A DNA stretch of 64,000 nucleotides from Flavobacteriales bacterium (lineage in GTDB: Bacteria; Bacteroidota; Bacteroidia; Flavobacteriales_F; PHOS-HE28): NCBI GenBank assembly GCA_016703105.1, contig JADJCS010000005.1, forward strand, positions 248,001 through 312,000, written 5' to 3'. Positions 18,515 through 27,205 of the stretch are shown piece by piece (the first letter of the stretch is position 1; the number at the start of each line of letters is the position of its first letter). The position numbers and the translations under genes were made by a program. The notes beneath the pieces were generated by a model. That model saw nothing but the letters and a program-made list of their open reading frames with translations. It ran no database searches and had not been told where the DNA came from.

Positions 18515-18877
18515 CTACGGTTTAGTGGTTGGGGTTGGTGGTTGCGCTGGGCTCATAAATCGAACCAATGGGAGGATCGCATCCGGTCCATCTATGTAGT
18601 CGCGCCATCCGTGCATGGGGCAAGCGCAGGTGCAAGTGCTCTCACCACCTCTCGCCCAAATGCCATAGGCAGGGGAGGCCGCCCAAGGATCGGCGCGTTC
18701 GGGAGTACACAGCACCATTTGGTCCAGCGCATCCAGCACTGTTTGGATCACGGCCGTATCCAATGCCATCGGGGCCGGTTCTGCACTATCCACCGCTTGT
18801 GCGAACAGCGAGCCACTGAGGAGAGTGGCACTGAGCGCGAGCGCTGTTGCCATGTTCAAGGAGGAGGTGGCTCGCAT
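18515..18877 (-). CDS. Small Cys-rich secreted protein, uncharacterised
   Basis: 120 aa. The signal peptide (about 1-27, ending SLFAQ) is convincing. The mature part has LCTPE, then a cluster STCTCACPMHGWRDY near residue 80-95, with three Cys followed by Met-His. CPMH-type clusters occur in heavy-metal-binding domains, so copper or zinc binding is conceivable but unproven. There is no family match I recognise. It is divergent from the NarL-type regulator at 19155, and the three palindromes at 18986-19037 lie between the two starts. Confidence 0.5.
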   Translation of the reverse strand: MRATSSLNMATALALSATLLSGSLFAQAVDSAEPAPMALDTAVIQTVLDALDQMVLCTPERADPWAASPAYGIWARGGESTCTCACPMHGWRDYIDGPDAILPLVRFMSPAQPPTPTTKP

Positions 18878-18985
18878 GGGCTGCTACCGTGCGGTCCCAG
18901 GCGGCGCGGCCACTGGCCTTTTGCCTCCCTTGCACGGCGCTACGATCCTACGTGTCTGCACCGGGCAGATGCAAGCGAAGGACTA

Positions 18986-19037
18986 TACGGGTATCCGTAT
19001 GATCACGCTACGGGTATCCGTAGTACGGGTATCCGTA
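18986..19037. repeat. Three 14-bp palindromic repeats, candidate operator array
   Basis: TACGGGTATCCGTA occurs three times identically at 18986-18999, 19009-19022 and 19024-19037. Each unit has inverted arms TACGG/CCGTA around GTAT. Start-to-start spacing is 23 and 15 bases. They sit between a divergent secreted-protein gene and a LuxR-type regulator gene, where a dimeric activator or autoregulator would bind. Confidence 0.6.
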
Positions 19038-19154
19038 TATGGGCTTCCCTACGATCATTTCGAGGAACGGTAATGAAGCGTATACAATGATCCCGGACCT
19101 TGGTGCGTTGCCTGAGGCTGCACCTGTGATGGAAAGGAATGCCCCCCCGCTGAA

Positions 19155-19820
19155 ATGCGCGCCTATACGATCGCTTTGGTGGATGATCACCCCGTGGTAT
19201 TAGCCGGGCTTGAGCGCTTGCTGTTGAGGCATGGCACTTACCAAGTGGTGGTAAGCGCGACATCAGGCGAGTCGCTTATGGAACAGATGCAGCGCTCCGG
19301 TCCGGTGGATCTCGCCATCGTGGACCTCCGCATGCCGGGTATGGATGGCTTCGCGGTGATCGCCTGGCTGAAGGCCAACTACCCGGCCACCCGCAGCGTG
19401 GCCTTGAGCTTTTCCGACGAGCTGCAATGGGTGCGCCGCGCGCTGCATGCGGGTGCGCGCGGCTACCTGCTGAAAGACATGGCACCCGACGCGATCCACA
19501 CTGCGTTGCACCAAGTCGTTGAACACGGGCAACAGAGCTCGGACCTCATCTTGCGTGGTTTGCTTGAACCGGAGGGTGCGCATGCGCTTCTGGTCAGTGA
19601 TGTGCTGCACGGAATACCCCCACGGGAACAGCGGTTCGCCCGCTATCTGCTCGACCCGACAGACCATACCTATTTGTCGATCGCGGACGCCATGGGGGTA
19701 TCGCTCTCCACCGTGGAGGGCTACTTCCGCTATTTCAGTAAGCGCTACGGCATTCATAGCCGCGCTGAACTGGTGCTGTTCCTTCTCCGCCATGGCATGG
19801 CTGGGGAACGGCACACGTGA
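19155..19820 (+). CDS. NarL/FixJ-type response regulator (REC + LuxR HTH)
   Basis: 221 aa. The REC domain (1-125) has the acidic pair DDH at 10-12, the phosphoacceptor Asp in LAIVDLRMPGMDGFAV (about residue 57) and a conserved Lys in GYLLKDMAPD. A LuxR-type HTH lies at about 150-215 (LSIADAMGVSLSTVEGYFRYFSKRYG). No histidine kinase gene is adjacent, so it is an orphan regulator in this window. The repeats 118 bases upstream may be its own binding sites, and the small secreted protein its target. A hairpin follows at 19866-19887. Confidence 0.88.
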   Translation: MRAYTIALVDDHPVVLAGLERLLLRHGTYQVVVSATSGESLMEQMQRSGPVDLAIVDLRMPGMDGFAVIAWLKANYPATRSVALSFSDELQWVRRALHAGARGYLLKDMAPDAIHTALHQVVEHGQQSSDLILRGLLEPEGAHALLVSDVLHGIPPREQRFARYLLDPTDHTYLSIADAMGVSLSTVEGYFRYFSKRYGIHSRAELVLFLLRHGMAGERHT

Positions 19821-19865
19821 GCCTCGAAATTCCAGAAGCCACAGGTCAGTGTCGGAAATTGCGAA

Positions 19866-19887
19866 GGGCCGCTCTTTCGAGCGGCCC
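19866..19887 (+). terminator. Hairpin after the response regulator
   Basis: GGGCCGCTC/GAGCGGCCC with a TTTC loop, 9 bp perfect, without a clear T run. Confidence 0.5.
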
Positions 19888-20021
19888 CTCACGTGCCCTA
19901 ACGACGATCCACTGACCAAAACCTGTCTCTTCTAACGGGACGCAAGCGAAGAGGTTTCACCCGGGGTGAAATTTCTTGTGGCCCGCTCCGAACGAGGCTA
20001 TTTCCCCAGGCAAGAGGGGTG

Positions 20022-20848
20022 CTATCCGCCGATCTCCACGTGGAAACCAGAATGGTTGCGTACGTTCAGCACGCGGCCATCGGCCCAGATGAGGTATTGC
20101 CCTTTGATCGCCGCCAGCGTGCCGCTCACTTCCGGTGTTTTGTCCTGTTCACACTGGCGACCTTCGGGGGCAGGTGATCGATCGGATACGTGAAGGACCA
20201 CGGCCTTTCCTCCTCCAAGGCGTAGGCTCCCATTTCCAAGGCCAGCTCGCGGAGCACGTTCGGGCGTTCTGCGAGAAGCACTTCCGGGGCGGCGACAACC
20301 GGGCGGAGCATGGCGCGCCAGTCGGTTTTGTCGGCGAAGGTTTTCTTCAAGGCCACTTCGATAAGTCCGGCGAGTTGCCTGTGCGGCGTGCGCGCGATGG
20401 GCAGCGCGTGCACCGCGCCTTGATCGATCCATCGCGTGGGCATTTGCGCGCTGCGTGTAACGCCCACCTTCACCCCTCCGGTGAAGCTTAGATAGACGAT
20501 GTGTTCTTGAACGTGGTGCTCTCGCTCCCAGACGGGATCGCGGCCCTCGCCCAAGTGCGCGCGGCAGAGCTCCGGTCGCACAATGCACTCGCTGGCTTCG
20601 GGCGCATCGCGAAAGCAAGGAAAGCAATAGCCCTGGCCGTAGAACTTGGGGACCGAGCGGCCACACACGGTGCAAGTCTTCGCACCTGTTGCGCGCACGG
20701 TGAGCGTGCGCCCGACGAATGGATGGAGCTCCAATACCTGATCGCCTGATCGGAGCGCGTAATTCACCCTTCCTCCAGGCGTACCGGTGGGATCCGGTTC
20801 CAGCCCGGCGAGCATCTTGCGCAAGGGTCCTTCGAGTGTGGCTACCAT
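20022..20848 (-). CDS. DUF2797 zinc-ribbon protein, frameshifted
   Basis: The N-terminal part (from MVATLEGPLRKML at 20848) runs to about 20146 and carries the four-Cys ribbon CTVCGRSVPKFYGQGYCFPCF. The conserved C-terminus, DKTPEVSGTLAAIKGQYLIWADGRVLNVRNHSG, continues in another frame to the stop at 20022. Adding one base near 20145 restores a single DUF2797 protein of about 275 aa. Function is unknown; the family is widespread and nucleic-acid binding has only been guessed. A TACATTTC box at 20929-20936 would also allow the upstream in-frame ATG at 20893. Confidence 0.8.
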
Positions 20849-20909
20849 GATGTTCTTTGGCCTTGGATCCGCCACTATTTCTTCTTCATGCAAGGCGGGA
20901 CATGCGCGG

Positions 20910-20925
20910 CGTAGCGATCGCTACG
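20910..20925. repeat. 16-bp perfect palindrome near the DUF2797 promoter
   Basis: CGTAGCGATCGCTACG lies 3 nt downstream, on the minus strand, of the TACATTTC box. It would overlap the transcription start and could be an operator. Confidence 0.4.
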
Positions 20926-20928
20926 GCG

Positions 20929-20936
20929 AAATGTAC
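20929..20936 (-). promoter_or_regulatory. Possible -7 box for the DUF2797 gene
   Basis: Minus-strand TACATTTC, one mismatch to TAnnTTTG, 35 nt before the ATG at 20893. Confidence 0.35.
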
Positions 20937-21069
20937 CAACGCCGCAGGAAGGAGAAAGAGGGGTGGAGATGGTTAATGAACATCATGGTAGCCACACGGG
21001 CATGCTTTTGTGCGTTCGTACCTTTTCCCCACAAGTATAGCCGCGAACTTCGCCGCCGAGCGATCTCCG

Positions 21070-22581
21070 ATGCCCTTCAACGCGCTGTTCTCCTACCTGA
21101 TCAAGAAGCGGCTGCAGCAGATCGCGCTCTTCCGCGACCACCCGCATGAAGCGCAACTGGAGGTGTTCCACCAGTTGATCAACACGGCGCGATTCACCGA
21201 ATGGGGACGCCAGTACGATTTCAGTTCCATTGCCACACCGGACCAGTTCCGTGAGCGGGTGCCCTTGCAGGACTATAACGATGTACGGCCCTATGTGGAC
21301 CGTTTGCGGCGGGGGGAACAGAACCTGTTGTGGCCCACGGACGTGAAGTGGTTCGCCAAAAGCAGCGGCACCACGCAGGACCGCAGCAAGTACATCCCGG
21401 TTAGCCGCGAAGCCCTGGAGGATTGCCATTACAAGGGCGGCAAGGACCTGATCGCGCTCCACTACGAGCAGTTCCCGCAGAGCAAATTGTTCATGGGCAT
21501 GAGCATGGTCGTGGGCGGAAGCAGCACCATCGAGCGTTTCCGACAGGACGGTTACAGCGGCGATCTGAGCTCGATCATCATCCAGAACCTGCCCATCTGG
21601 GTGGAGATCCGCCGCACCCCGGTGATCGAGGTGGCGCTCATGGAGAACTGGGAGGAGAAGATCGAGCAGATGGCGCGTGAGACCATGCGGGAGGACGTAC
21701 GCTGCATCGCCGGTGTGCCCAGCTGGACGTTGATCATCCTCCGTCGCATCCTCGAACTCACCGGCAAACGGCACATGTTGGAAGTATGGCCGAACCTGGA
21801 ACTGTTCATGCATGGCGGCGTGAGCTTCCGGCCCTACCGGGGACAGTTCCGCGAGTTGATGCCCTCTCCGACAATGAACTATCAGGAGAGCTACAATGCC
21901 AGTGAAGGCTATTTCGCGATCCAGGACCGGCACGGCGCCGATGATATGCTGCTGATGCTCGACTACGGGATCTTCTTCGAATTCCTGCCGCTGGACCTGG
22001 TGGGCAGCGAACAGCCCCGCACCAAATTGCTGCACGAGGTGGAAGCGGGCAAGCAGTACGCCATCGTGATCAGCACCAACGCAGGCCTCTGGCGCTACGT
22101 ACCGGGCGATACGGTGCGCTTCACGAGCGTTGCCCCCTACCGGATCCAGGTGAGCGGCCGCACGCGCAGTTTCATCAACGCCTTCGGCGAAGAGCTGATC
22201 GTGGAGAACGCCGATCGCGCGATCGAGACAGCGGGTAAAGCGATGGGTGCGGTGGTGAACGAATACACGGCCGGGCCCATATACATGGACGGGAAAGGCG
22301 GCGGCGGCCATGAGTGGATCATCGAGTTCGAACGTTTACCCGAGAACGCGGACGCCTTCACCGACGTGCTCGACGCGGAACTCCGCAACCTGAACTCGGA
22401 TTACGATGCGAAACGCAAGGGCGATCGCGCGATGCAACGCCCTGTGGTACACGCCGTGCCACAAGGCACCTTCCACACCTGGATGAAACAACGGGGCAAA
22501 TTGGGAGGACAGCACAAAGTGCCCCGGCTCGCCAACGACCGCACCTACTTGGAACAGCTTTTGCCAATGCTGGCCACCTGA
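21070..22581 (+). CDS. GH3 auxin-responsive-promoter family acyl-adenylating protein
   Basis: 503 aa. Start at the ATG 21070 (MPFNALFSYLIKKRL), which matches the bacterial GH3-family N-terminus; the frame is open a further 60 bases. The adenylate-forming core shows KWFAKSSGTTQDRSKYIPVS (ATP-binding SGTT loop, about residues 97-117), the YxASEGYFAIQD segment, LWRYVPGDTVRF and INAFGEELIVENA near the C-terminal lid. Plant GH3 proteins couple amino acids to acyl acids; bacterial members have no agreed substrate. The next gene starts with an overlap of the stop codon. Confidence 0.9.
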   Translation: MPFNALFSYLIKKRLQQIALFRDHPHEAQLEVFHQLINTARFTEWGRQYDFSSIATPDQFRERVPLQDYNDVRPYVDRLRRGEQNLLWPTDVKWFAKSSGTTQDRSKYIPVSREALEDCHYKGGKDLIALHYEQFPQSKLFMGMSMVVGGSSTIERFRQDGYSGDLSSIIIQNLPIWVEIRRTPVIEVALMENWEEKIEQMARETMREDVRCIAGVPSWTLIILRRILELTGKRHMLEVWPNLELFMHGGVSFRPYRGQFRELMPSPTMNYQESYNASEGYFAIQDRHGADDMLLMLDYGIFFEFLPLDLVGSEQPRTKLLHEVEAGKQYAIVISTNAGLWRYVPGDTVRFTSVAPYRIQVSGRTRSFINAFGEELIVENADRAIETAGKAMGAVVNEYTAGPIYMDGKGGGGHEWIIEFERLPENADAFTDVLDAELRNLNSDYDAKRKGDRAMQRPVVHAVPQGTFHTWMKQRGKLGGQHKVPRLANDRTYLEQLLPMLAT

Positions 22582-23391
22582 TGCGCACCGCGACATTCCT
22601 GCTCTTCGTGTTCAGCATCGTTCGGTGCATGGCGCAGACAACGCCCAGCATTGTGGACACGATCCCGGGGAATTTCGACCTGTTCACCACAGATGAACTC
22701 GGCAACGTGTACGCGCTGCGTGGCGATGTGCTCGAACTCTACGGTCCCGAATGGAAAGCCGGGATTGCGCAACAGTGTGAAGACCTTCGGCCGGATCACC
22801 CAACTCGACGCGTTCTACAGTTTGAAGCCCATGCTCTTCAGTGCGGAGCAGGGCCAACTCGCTTCGCTGGACAACACCCTGAGCCTTCAGGGGAGTGTGA
22901 TCAATCTACCGCGTGCCGGATTCCCGCAGGTGGTGCTCGTCTGCGCCAGTGTGCAGAACGCCTACTGGTTCTTCGATCAACGCGATATGGAACTGATCCG
23001 CGTGGACGCACAGTTGCGCCCGCTGGCCAAGACCGGCCGCATGGACCAATTGCTGGGGCTCTCGCCCGAGCCGGTGCAAATGCAGGAGTTGGACAACTGG
23101 CTCTATGTGAACTCACCCAAGCACGGGATCCTGGTGTTCGACCTTTTCGGCACCTACTACAAGACCATCGGCGTACTCGGCGCCCAGCGCTTCGAGGTGC
23201 GAAAGGAAGGTCTCTTCTACATGCGCGACGGCAGGTTCGAACGGTATGACCTGCTCAGCTTCGCCACTGAGCCGCTACCGATGCCGCCATTGAGCGAGCT
23301 TGATGCGCTCCGTGACGCCCGCGTGGAACAAGGCCACCTGTACTTGCTACTACAGGACCGCATTGTGATCGCGCATGTGGGTGCCCGCTGA
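22581..23391 (+). CDS. Secreted beta-propeller-like protein, frameshifted
   Basis: A signal peptide (TATFLLFVFSIVRCMAQ) starts at the ATG 22581. The first about 56 codons are in one frame (FDLFTTDELGNVYALRGDVLELYGP), and the rest (NGKPGLRNSVKTFGRITQLDAFY ... IVIAHVGAR) continues in another. Removing one C from the CCC at 22746-22748 rejoins them into a protein of about 269 aa. Repeated short blocks such as DELGNVYALRG and DNWLYVNSPKHGILVFDLFG suggest a propeller of a type common in Flavobacteriales and of unknown function. The start codon overlaps the GH3 stop, so the two are coupled. Confidence 0.7.
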
Positions 23392-23438
23392 AAGGCGCGA
23401 CTTTTCCACAAGCCGCACGCGCCGATCCCGCGCACGGA

Positions 23439-23446
23439 TATCTTCG
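23439..23446 (+). promoter_or_regulatory. -7 promoter box for the second deoxynucleoside kinase
   Basis: TATCTTCG, 24 nt before the ATG at 23471. It supports that start over the longer frame from 23375. Confidence 0.5.
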
Positions 23447-23470
23447 TGCTCCCTCACCAGACACGTCCCC

Positions 23471-24169
23471 ATGCACATCGCGATCGCCGGCAACATCGGC
23501 TCGGGCAAAACCACGCTCACGTCCCTACTGAGCAAGCACTACAAGTGGGACCAACTGCAGGAAGCGGTGGACAACAACCCCTACCTGTTCGATTTCTACA
23601 AGGACATGCAGCGATGGAGCTTCAACCTGCAGATCTTCTTCCTCAACAGCCGCTTCGAGCAGCTCCTGGAGATCCGAAAGAGCGGGCGTAACGTGCTTCA
23701 GGACCGCACCATCTACGAGGACGCGTACATCTTCGCGCCCAACCTGCACGCGATGGGGCTGATGACCACGCGCGATTTCGAGAACTACTTCCGCTTGTTC
23801 CAGAACATGGACAACGCGATCACCCCGCCCGACCTGCTGATCTACCTGCGCGCCAGCGTGCCCAACTTGGTGATGCAGATCGCCGAGCGCGGACGCGATT
23901 ACGAGACCGGCATCAGCATCGATTACCTCAAACGCCTCAACGAACGTTACGAGGCGTGGATCAGCACCTATGACAAGGGCAAGCTGTTGATCATCGATGT
24001 GGACGACAACGCTTTCCACCAGAAGCCGGACGACCTGGGCAGGATCATCAACGCCATCGAGGCGGAGATCCATGGGCTCTTCCCGAACGAAGCGCCCACC
24101 AACGGACACGCCAAGGGGGCAAAGAACGCAGTGAAAGCCCCGGTGAAGGTGTTGGCGAAAAAGCGGTGA
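23471..24169 (+). CDS. Deoxynucleoside kinase (dNK family), second copy
   Basis: 232 aa. P-loop GNIGSGKTT at residues 7-15, QEAVDNNPYLFDFYKD acceptor region, LQDRTIYEDAYIFAPNL (the DRS-type motif) and a LID RGRDYETGISIDYL. It is closer to the classic bacterial dAdo/dGuo kinases than the copy at 11935. An extra C-terminal tail of about 30 residues is Ala/Lys-rich (GHAKGAKNAVKAPVKVLAKKR) and not part of the fold. It acts in purine/pyrimidine deoxynucleoside salvage. Two copies often differ in substrate preference. Confidence 0.92.
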   Translation: MHIAIAGNIGSGKTTLTSLLSKHYKWDQLQEAVDNNPYLFDFYKDMQRWSFNLQIFFLNSRFEQLLEIRKSGRNVLQDRTIYEDAYIFAPNLHAMGLMTTRDFENYFRLFQNMDNAITPPDLLIYLRASVPNLVMQIAERGRDYETGISIDYLKRLNERYEAWISTYDKGKLLIIDVDDNAFHQKPDDLGRIINAIEAEIHGLFPNEAPTNGHAKGAKNAVKAPVKVLAKKR

Positions 24170-24175
24170 TGTTCA

Positions 24176-24202
24176 TCCACCTTTGGTTGAGCCAAAGGTG
24201 GA
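24176..24202. terminator. Perfect hairpin between the kinase and the transposase remnant
   Basis: TCCACCTTTGG/CCAAAGGTGGA, an 11-bp stem with a 5-nt loop, 7 bases after the kinase stop. There is no T run. It could be a terminator or a REP-like element next to the transposase. Confidence 0.5.
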
Positions 24203-24215
24203 CCTGGTGCTATTG

Positions 24216-24759
24216 CTATAGGTCCAGTAGCTGGAGCTTTACCAGGCCATTCCGCCCAGCATAGTCCCGCGCTGAGCTGTGGAGATATTCCTCCGCTCGA
24301 TCGCAAAGTCCTGCCCGCACTGGGTTTTATGGATGTAGTTCAGCTTCTGCCACAGGAATTTCACGTTGTACATGGGCAGTGCGTGGCTCCCATCCTTCCA
24401 GAACTTCACTTCAGAAACCGTGGTGAGTTCGTTGGCGCGTTCGCGCATGGCGCCAAGCGCATCGGACCAGAGATCGGGTTCGGCCCGCATCATTTCCAGT
24501 GACCTGCGGGCGATGTGCCGCCGTGCATCGCGGATCACCGCGCTCAAGGAAGCTCCTGGATCCACACCCCGATCAGGTGCGCGTGGTCCGGCACGATCAC
24601 CCATGCGTGTACCACAAGACCTTTGGATGCAACGCAGTAGTTGAGACAGTCCACAAGACTTGCTTGTTCCACTCCGACGAACACCTTGTGCCAACCATGC
24701 ACCGTCCAAGTGAGGAAGTGGGGCAGCGACCGATCTTTGATGGTGTAACTGTCCGGCAT
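24216..24759 (-). pseudogene. REP-associated tyrosine transposase (RAYT, IS200-like Y1), broken
   Basis: The start MPDSYTIKDRSLPHFLTWTVHGW at 24759 leads into the HUH motif VIVPDHAHLIGVW. The frame then shifts near 24550 to GASLSAVIRDARRHIARRSLEMM and continues to KLNYIHK. A second shift at the AAAA run near 24326 restores NPVRAGLCDRAEEYLHSSARDYAG, the family C-terminus, ending in a TAG at 24216-24218. So all family landmarks exist but two indels split them. The whole is about 180 aa, typical for RAYT. These enzymes act on REP hairpins; hairpins flank this copy on both sides. Confidence 0.82.
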
Positions 24760-24763
24760 TGCC

Positions 24764-24771
24764 CGAAAATA
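24764..24771 (-). promoter_or_regulatory. -7 promoter box directly before the RAYT start
   Basis: TATTTTCG on the minus strand, only 4 nt before the ATG at 24759, which implies a leaderless or nearly leaderless transcript. It also follows the hppA terminator hairpin. Confidence 0.35.
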
Positions 24772-24808
24772 GAATGTCCCCCTGCGGCTGCGCCGGAGGG
24801 GGACATTC
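24772..24808 (-). terminator. Hairpin terminator after hppA, also flanking the RAYT gene
   Basis: 12-bp stem GAATGTCCCCCT/AGGGGGACATTC with a nested inner stem CGGC/GCCG, followed on the minus strand by TATTTTCG. It is 16 bases after the hppA stop. Confidence 0.65.
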
Positions 24809-24823
24809 ACATTGAACGGGGCG

Positions 24824-27043
24824 CTACACCTTGCCTGCGTCAGGCGCGTTCCGCAGGCTGGCATCGCTGCTTCCCGCAGGCATGTTCTGGAAAGTCGGCG
24901 TGGTGGCGGGCGCGGCCTCGTGCTGCGATCCGTCATGCGCGATATGCGGTGCGATGATCAACGCCACGATCGAGGTCAGCTTGATCAGAATGTTCATGCT
25001 CGGTCCGCTCGTGTCCTTGAACGGATCGCCCACGGTGTCACCGGTCACGGCCGCCTTGTGCGGGTCGCTGCCCTTCTTGAACTCCTTGCCATCGATCATC
25101 ACGCCTTTCTCGAAGCTCTTCTTCGCATTATCCCAGGCGCCACCGGCGTTGTTCTGGAACATGCCCATGAGCACGCCGCTCACGGTGATCCCTGCGAGCA
25201 ATCCACCCAATGCTTCCGGACCGAAAGCGAAGCCGACGGTGATGGGCGAGAGCAACGCCAATGCGCCAGGAGCGATCATCTCGCGGATCGATGCCTTGGT
25301 GCTGATGGCCACGCACTTCTCGTATTCCGGTTTGCCGGTGCCTTCCATGATGCCCGGGATCTCGCGGAACTGACGGCGCACCTCTTTCACCATATCCATA
25401 GCCGCTTTCCCCACGGCGCTGATCGCCAACGAGCTGAAGAAGAAAGGGATCATGCCACCCACGAAGAGCATGGCGAGCACGTCGGCCTTGTAGATGTCGA
25501 TGCCCGTGATCCCCGCGAGCCCGACGTAAGCTGCGAAGAGGGCGAGGGAAGTCAGCGCTGCGGAAGCGATGGCGAAGCCTTTGCCCGTGGCAGCGGTGGT
25601 ATTCCCCACGGCGTCCAGATTGTCGGTGCGCTCACGCACTTCCTTGGGCAGGCCGCTCATTTCCGCGATGCCGCCGGCGTTATCCGCGATCGGACCGAAC
25701 GCATCGATCGCGAGCTGCATGGCGGTGGTCGCCATCATGCCCGCGGCAGCGATCGCCACGCCATACATACCGGCGAGCGAGAACGAACCATAGATCCCTG
25801 CGGCGAGGATGATGATGGGCAGCACCGTGCTCTCCATCCCCATCGCCAGACCGCCGATCACGTTCGTGCCGTGGCCCGTGCCGCTCTTCTGCACAATGCT
25901 GTCCACCGGTCGGCGGCCCATGCTCGTGTAGTACTCGGTGACCATGCTCATGAGCGTGCCGACCACGAGGCCGAGGATGATCGCGTAGAACACGTTCATG
26001 CTGGTGATCTCCACGGAGATCCCGTTGCGCACGAACTGCATCGTATCGGGCAACATCCACTGGATCAACGGATAGCTGGTGATGGCCACCAAGATCATCG
26101 CGCTCCAGTTGCCCAGGTTCAACGCCTTCATCACACTGTCGCTGTCCTTGTTGATCTTCACGAACAAGGTGCCGATGATGCTGAAGAGCACCCCGAGACC
26201 GGCGATCACCATGGGGAGGAGGATCGGTGCCATGCCACCGAAGTTGTCCTGGCTCACCACTTCGCGGCCGAGCACCATAGTGGCCAACATCGTGGCCACG
26301 TAGCTGCCGAACAGATCGGCGCCCATTCCGGCGACATCGCCCACGTTGTCACCCACGTTGTCGGCGATGGTCGCTGGGTTGCGGGCGTCATCTTCAGGAA
26401 TACCGGCTTCCACTTTGCCCACGAGATCGGCGCCGACATCAGCTGCCTTGGTGTAGATGCCACCACCCACACGGGCGAAGAGCGCGATCGATTCCGCACC
26501 GAGGGAGAAGCCGGCGAGCACCTCGAGGCATTTCATCATCTGTTCGCCGTTCGCATTCCCGTCGGTCACGTACATGCCGAGGAAGAGGATGAAGAGCGAA
26601 CTGAGTCCGACCACGGCCAGGCCCGCCACGCCGAGGCCCATCACTGTGCCCCCGGTGAAGCTTACCCGAAGCGCTTGTGAAAGACTGGTACGAGCAGCTT
26701 GCGTGGTGCGCACGTTCGCTTTGGTGGCGATGTTCATGCCGATCCAACCGGCGAACGCGCTGAAGAACGCACCGATGAGGAAGGCGACGGCGATCACCCA
26801 ATCGCTGTGCTCCACCAAGGTGCCGCTCCATGCGAGCAACACGGCCGCGATGGCGGCGAAGACGCCCAGCACTTTCCATTCGGCCTTCAAAAAGGCGCTG
26901 GCACCTCTTGCGATATAGCCGGCAAGCTCCTGCATGTTGGCATCGCCCGCGTCCTGCTTGCTCACCCACATGGCCTTGCCGATCATCACCACCAGGCCCA
27001 CGATCCCCATCAGAGGGATATAGTACATCAGCTCACTTCCCAT
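24824..27043 (-). CDS. hppA: Membrane-bound ion-pumping pyrophosphatase, K+-dependent type
   Basis: 739 aa with about 16 TM segments. It hydrolyses PPi and pumps H+ or Na+ across the inner membrane. Substrate-binding motifs: [35 protein letters not shown] loop and [21 protein letters not shown] at about 200-250, plus [20 protein letters not shown] near the C-terminus. The segment [14 protein letters not shown] has Ala at the position where K+-independent enzymes have Lys, which indicates the K+-dependent subfamily. I cannot separate the H+ and Na+ subtypes by eye. The frame is intact over 2.2 kb. It has its own promoter and a terminator. Confidence 0.96.
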   Translation of the reverse strand: MGSELMYYIPLMGIVGLVVMIGKAMWVSKQDAGDANMQELAGYIARGASAFLKAEWKVLGVFAAIAAVLLAWSGTLVEHSDWVIAVAFLIGAFFSAFAGWIGMNIATKANVRTTQAARTSLSQALRVSFTGGTVMGLGVAGLAVVGLSSLFILFLGMYVTDGNANGEQMMKCLEVLAGFSLGAESIALFARVGGGIYTKAADVGADLVGKVEAGIPEDDARNPATIADNVGDNVGDVAGMGADLFGSYVATMLATMVLGREVVSQDNFGGMAPILLPMVIAGLGVLFSIIGTLFVKINKDSDSVMKALNLGNWSAMILVAITSYPLIQWMLPDTMQFVRNGISVEITSMNVFYAIILGLVVGTLMSMVTEYYTSMGRRPVDSIVQKSGTGHGTNVIGGLAMGMESTVLPIIILAAGIYGSFSLAGMYGVAIAAAGMMATTAMQLAIDAFGPIADNAGGIAEMSGLPKEVRERTDNLDAVGNTTAATGKGFAIASAALTSLALFAAYVGLAGITGIDIYKADVLAMLFVGGMIPFFFSSLAISAVGKAAMDMVKEVRRQFREIPGIMEGTGKPEYEKCVAISTKASIREMIAPGALALLSPITVGFAFGPEALGGLLAGITVSGVLMGMFQNNAGGAWDNAKKSFEKGVMIDGKEFKKGSDPHKAAVTGDTVGDPFKDTSGPSMNILIKLTSIVALIIAPHIAHDGSQHEAAPATTPTFQNMPAGSSDASLRNAPDAGKV

Positions 27044-27112
27044 CGTCTCTCAATTGTGTGTTATGTTCTTCTCTTTCAGCGTCTTTCCACCCCGTTGGAG
27101 GAAAGAGGGGCG

Positions 27113-27120
27113 CGAAAATA
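27113..27120 (-). promoter_or_regulatory. -7 promoter box for hppA
   Basis: Minus-strand TATTTTCG, 69 nt before the hppA ATG, leaving a leader of about 65 nt. Confidence 0.45.
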
Positions 27121-27142
27121 GGGATCTTGGGGGAAGAAGAGC

Positions 27143-27205
27143 AGGAGCAGGGGCAGGCGCAATGTGAGACTGGAGCTCTTGCCCTCTGCTCCTGCCCCTG
27201 CTCCT
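27143..27205. repeat. Inverted repeat of low-complexity GGAGCAGG sequence
   Basis: AGGAGCAGGGGCAGG (27143-27157) and its complement CCTGCCCCTGCTCCT (27191-27205) flank 33 bases and overlap the pdhB stop. It may act as the pdhB terminator. A similar GGAGGCAGGACCAGG string occurs after the gene ending at 30802. Confidence 0.45.

Noticed and set aside
18986..19037. Three repeats considered as a CRISPR or minisatellite
   Set aside because: Units are only 14 bp, palindromic, spacing is 9 and 1 bases, and no cas genes are near; operator sites fit better.
20983..22311. 442-codon minus-strand frame over the GH3 gene
   Set aside because: No family resemblance; the GH3 frame carries all conserved blocks.
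24812..26680. 622-codon open frame on the plus strand, rich in His and Asp
   Set aside because: It lies entirely antisense to hppA, has no domain, and its composition is what a high-GC membrane gene gives in the complementary frame.
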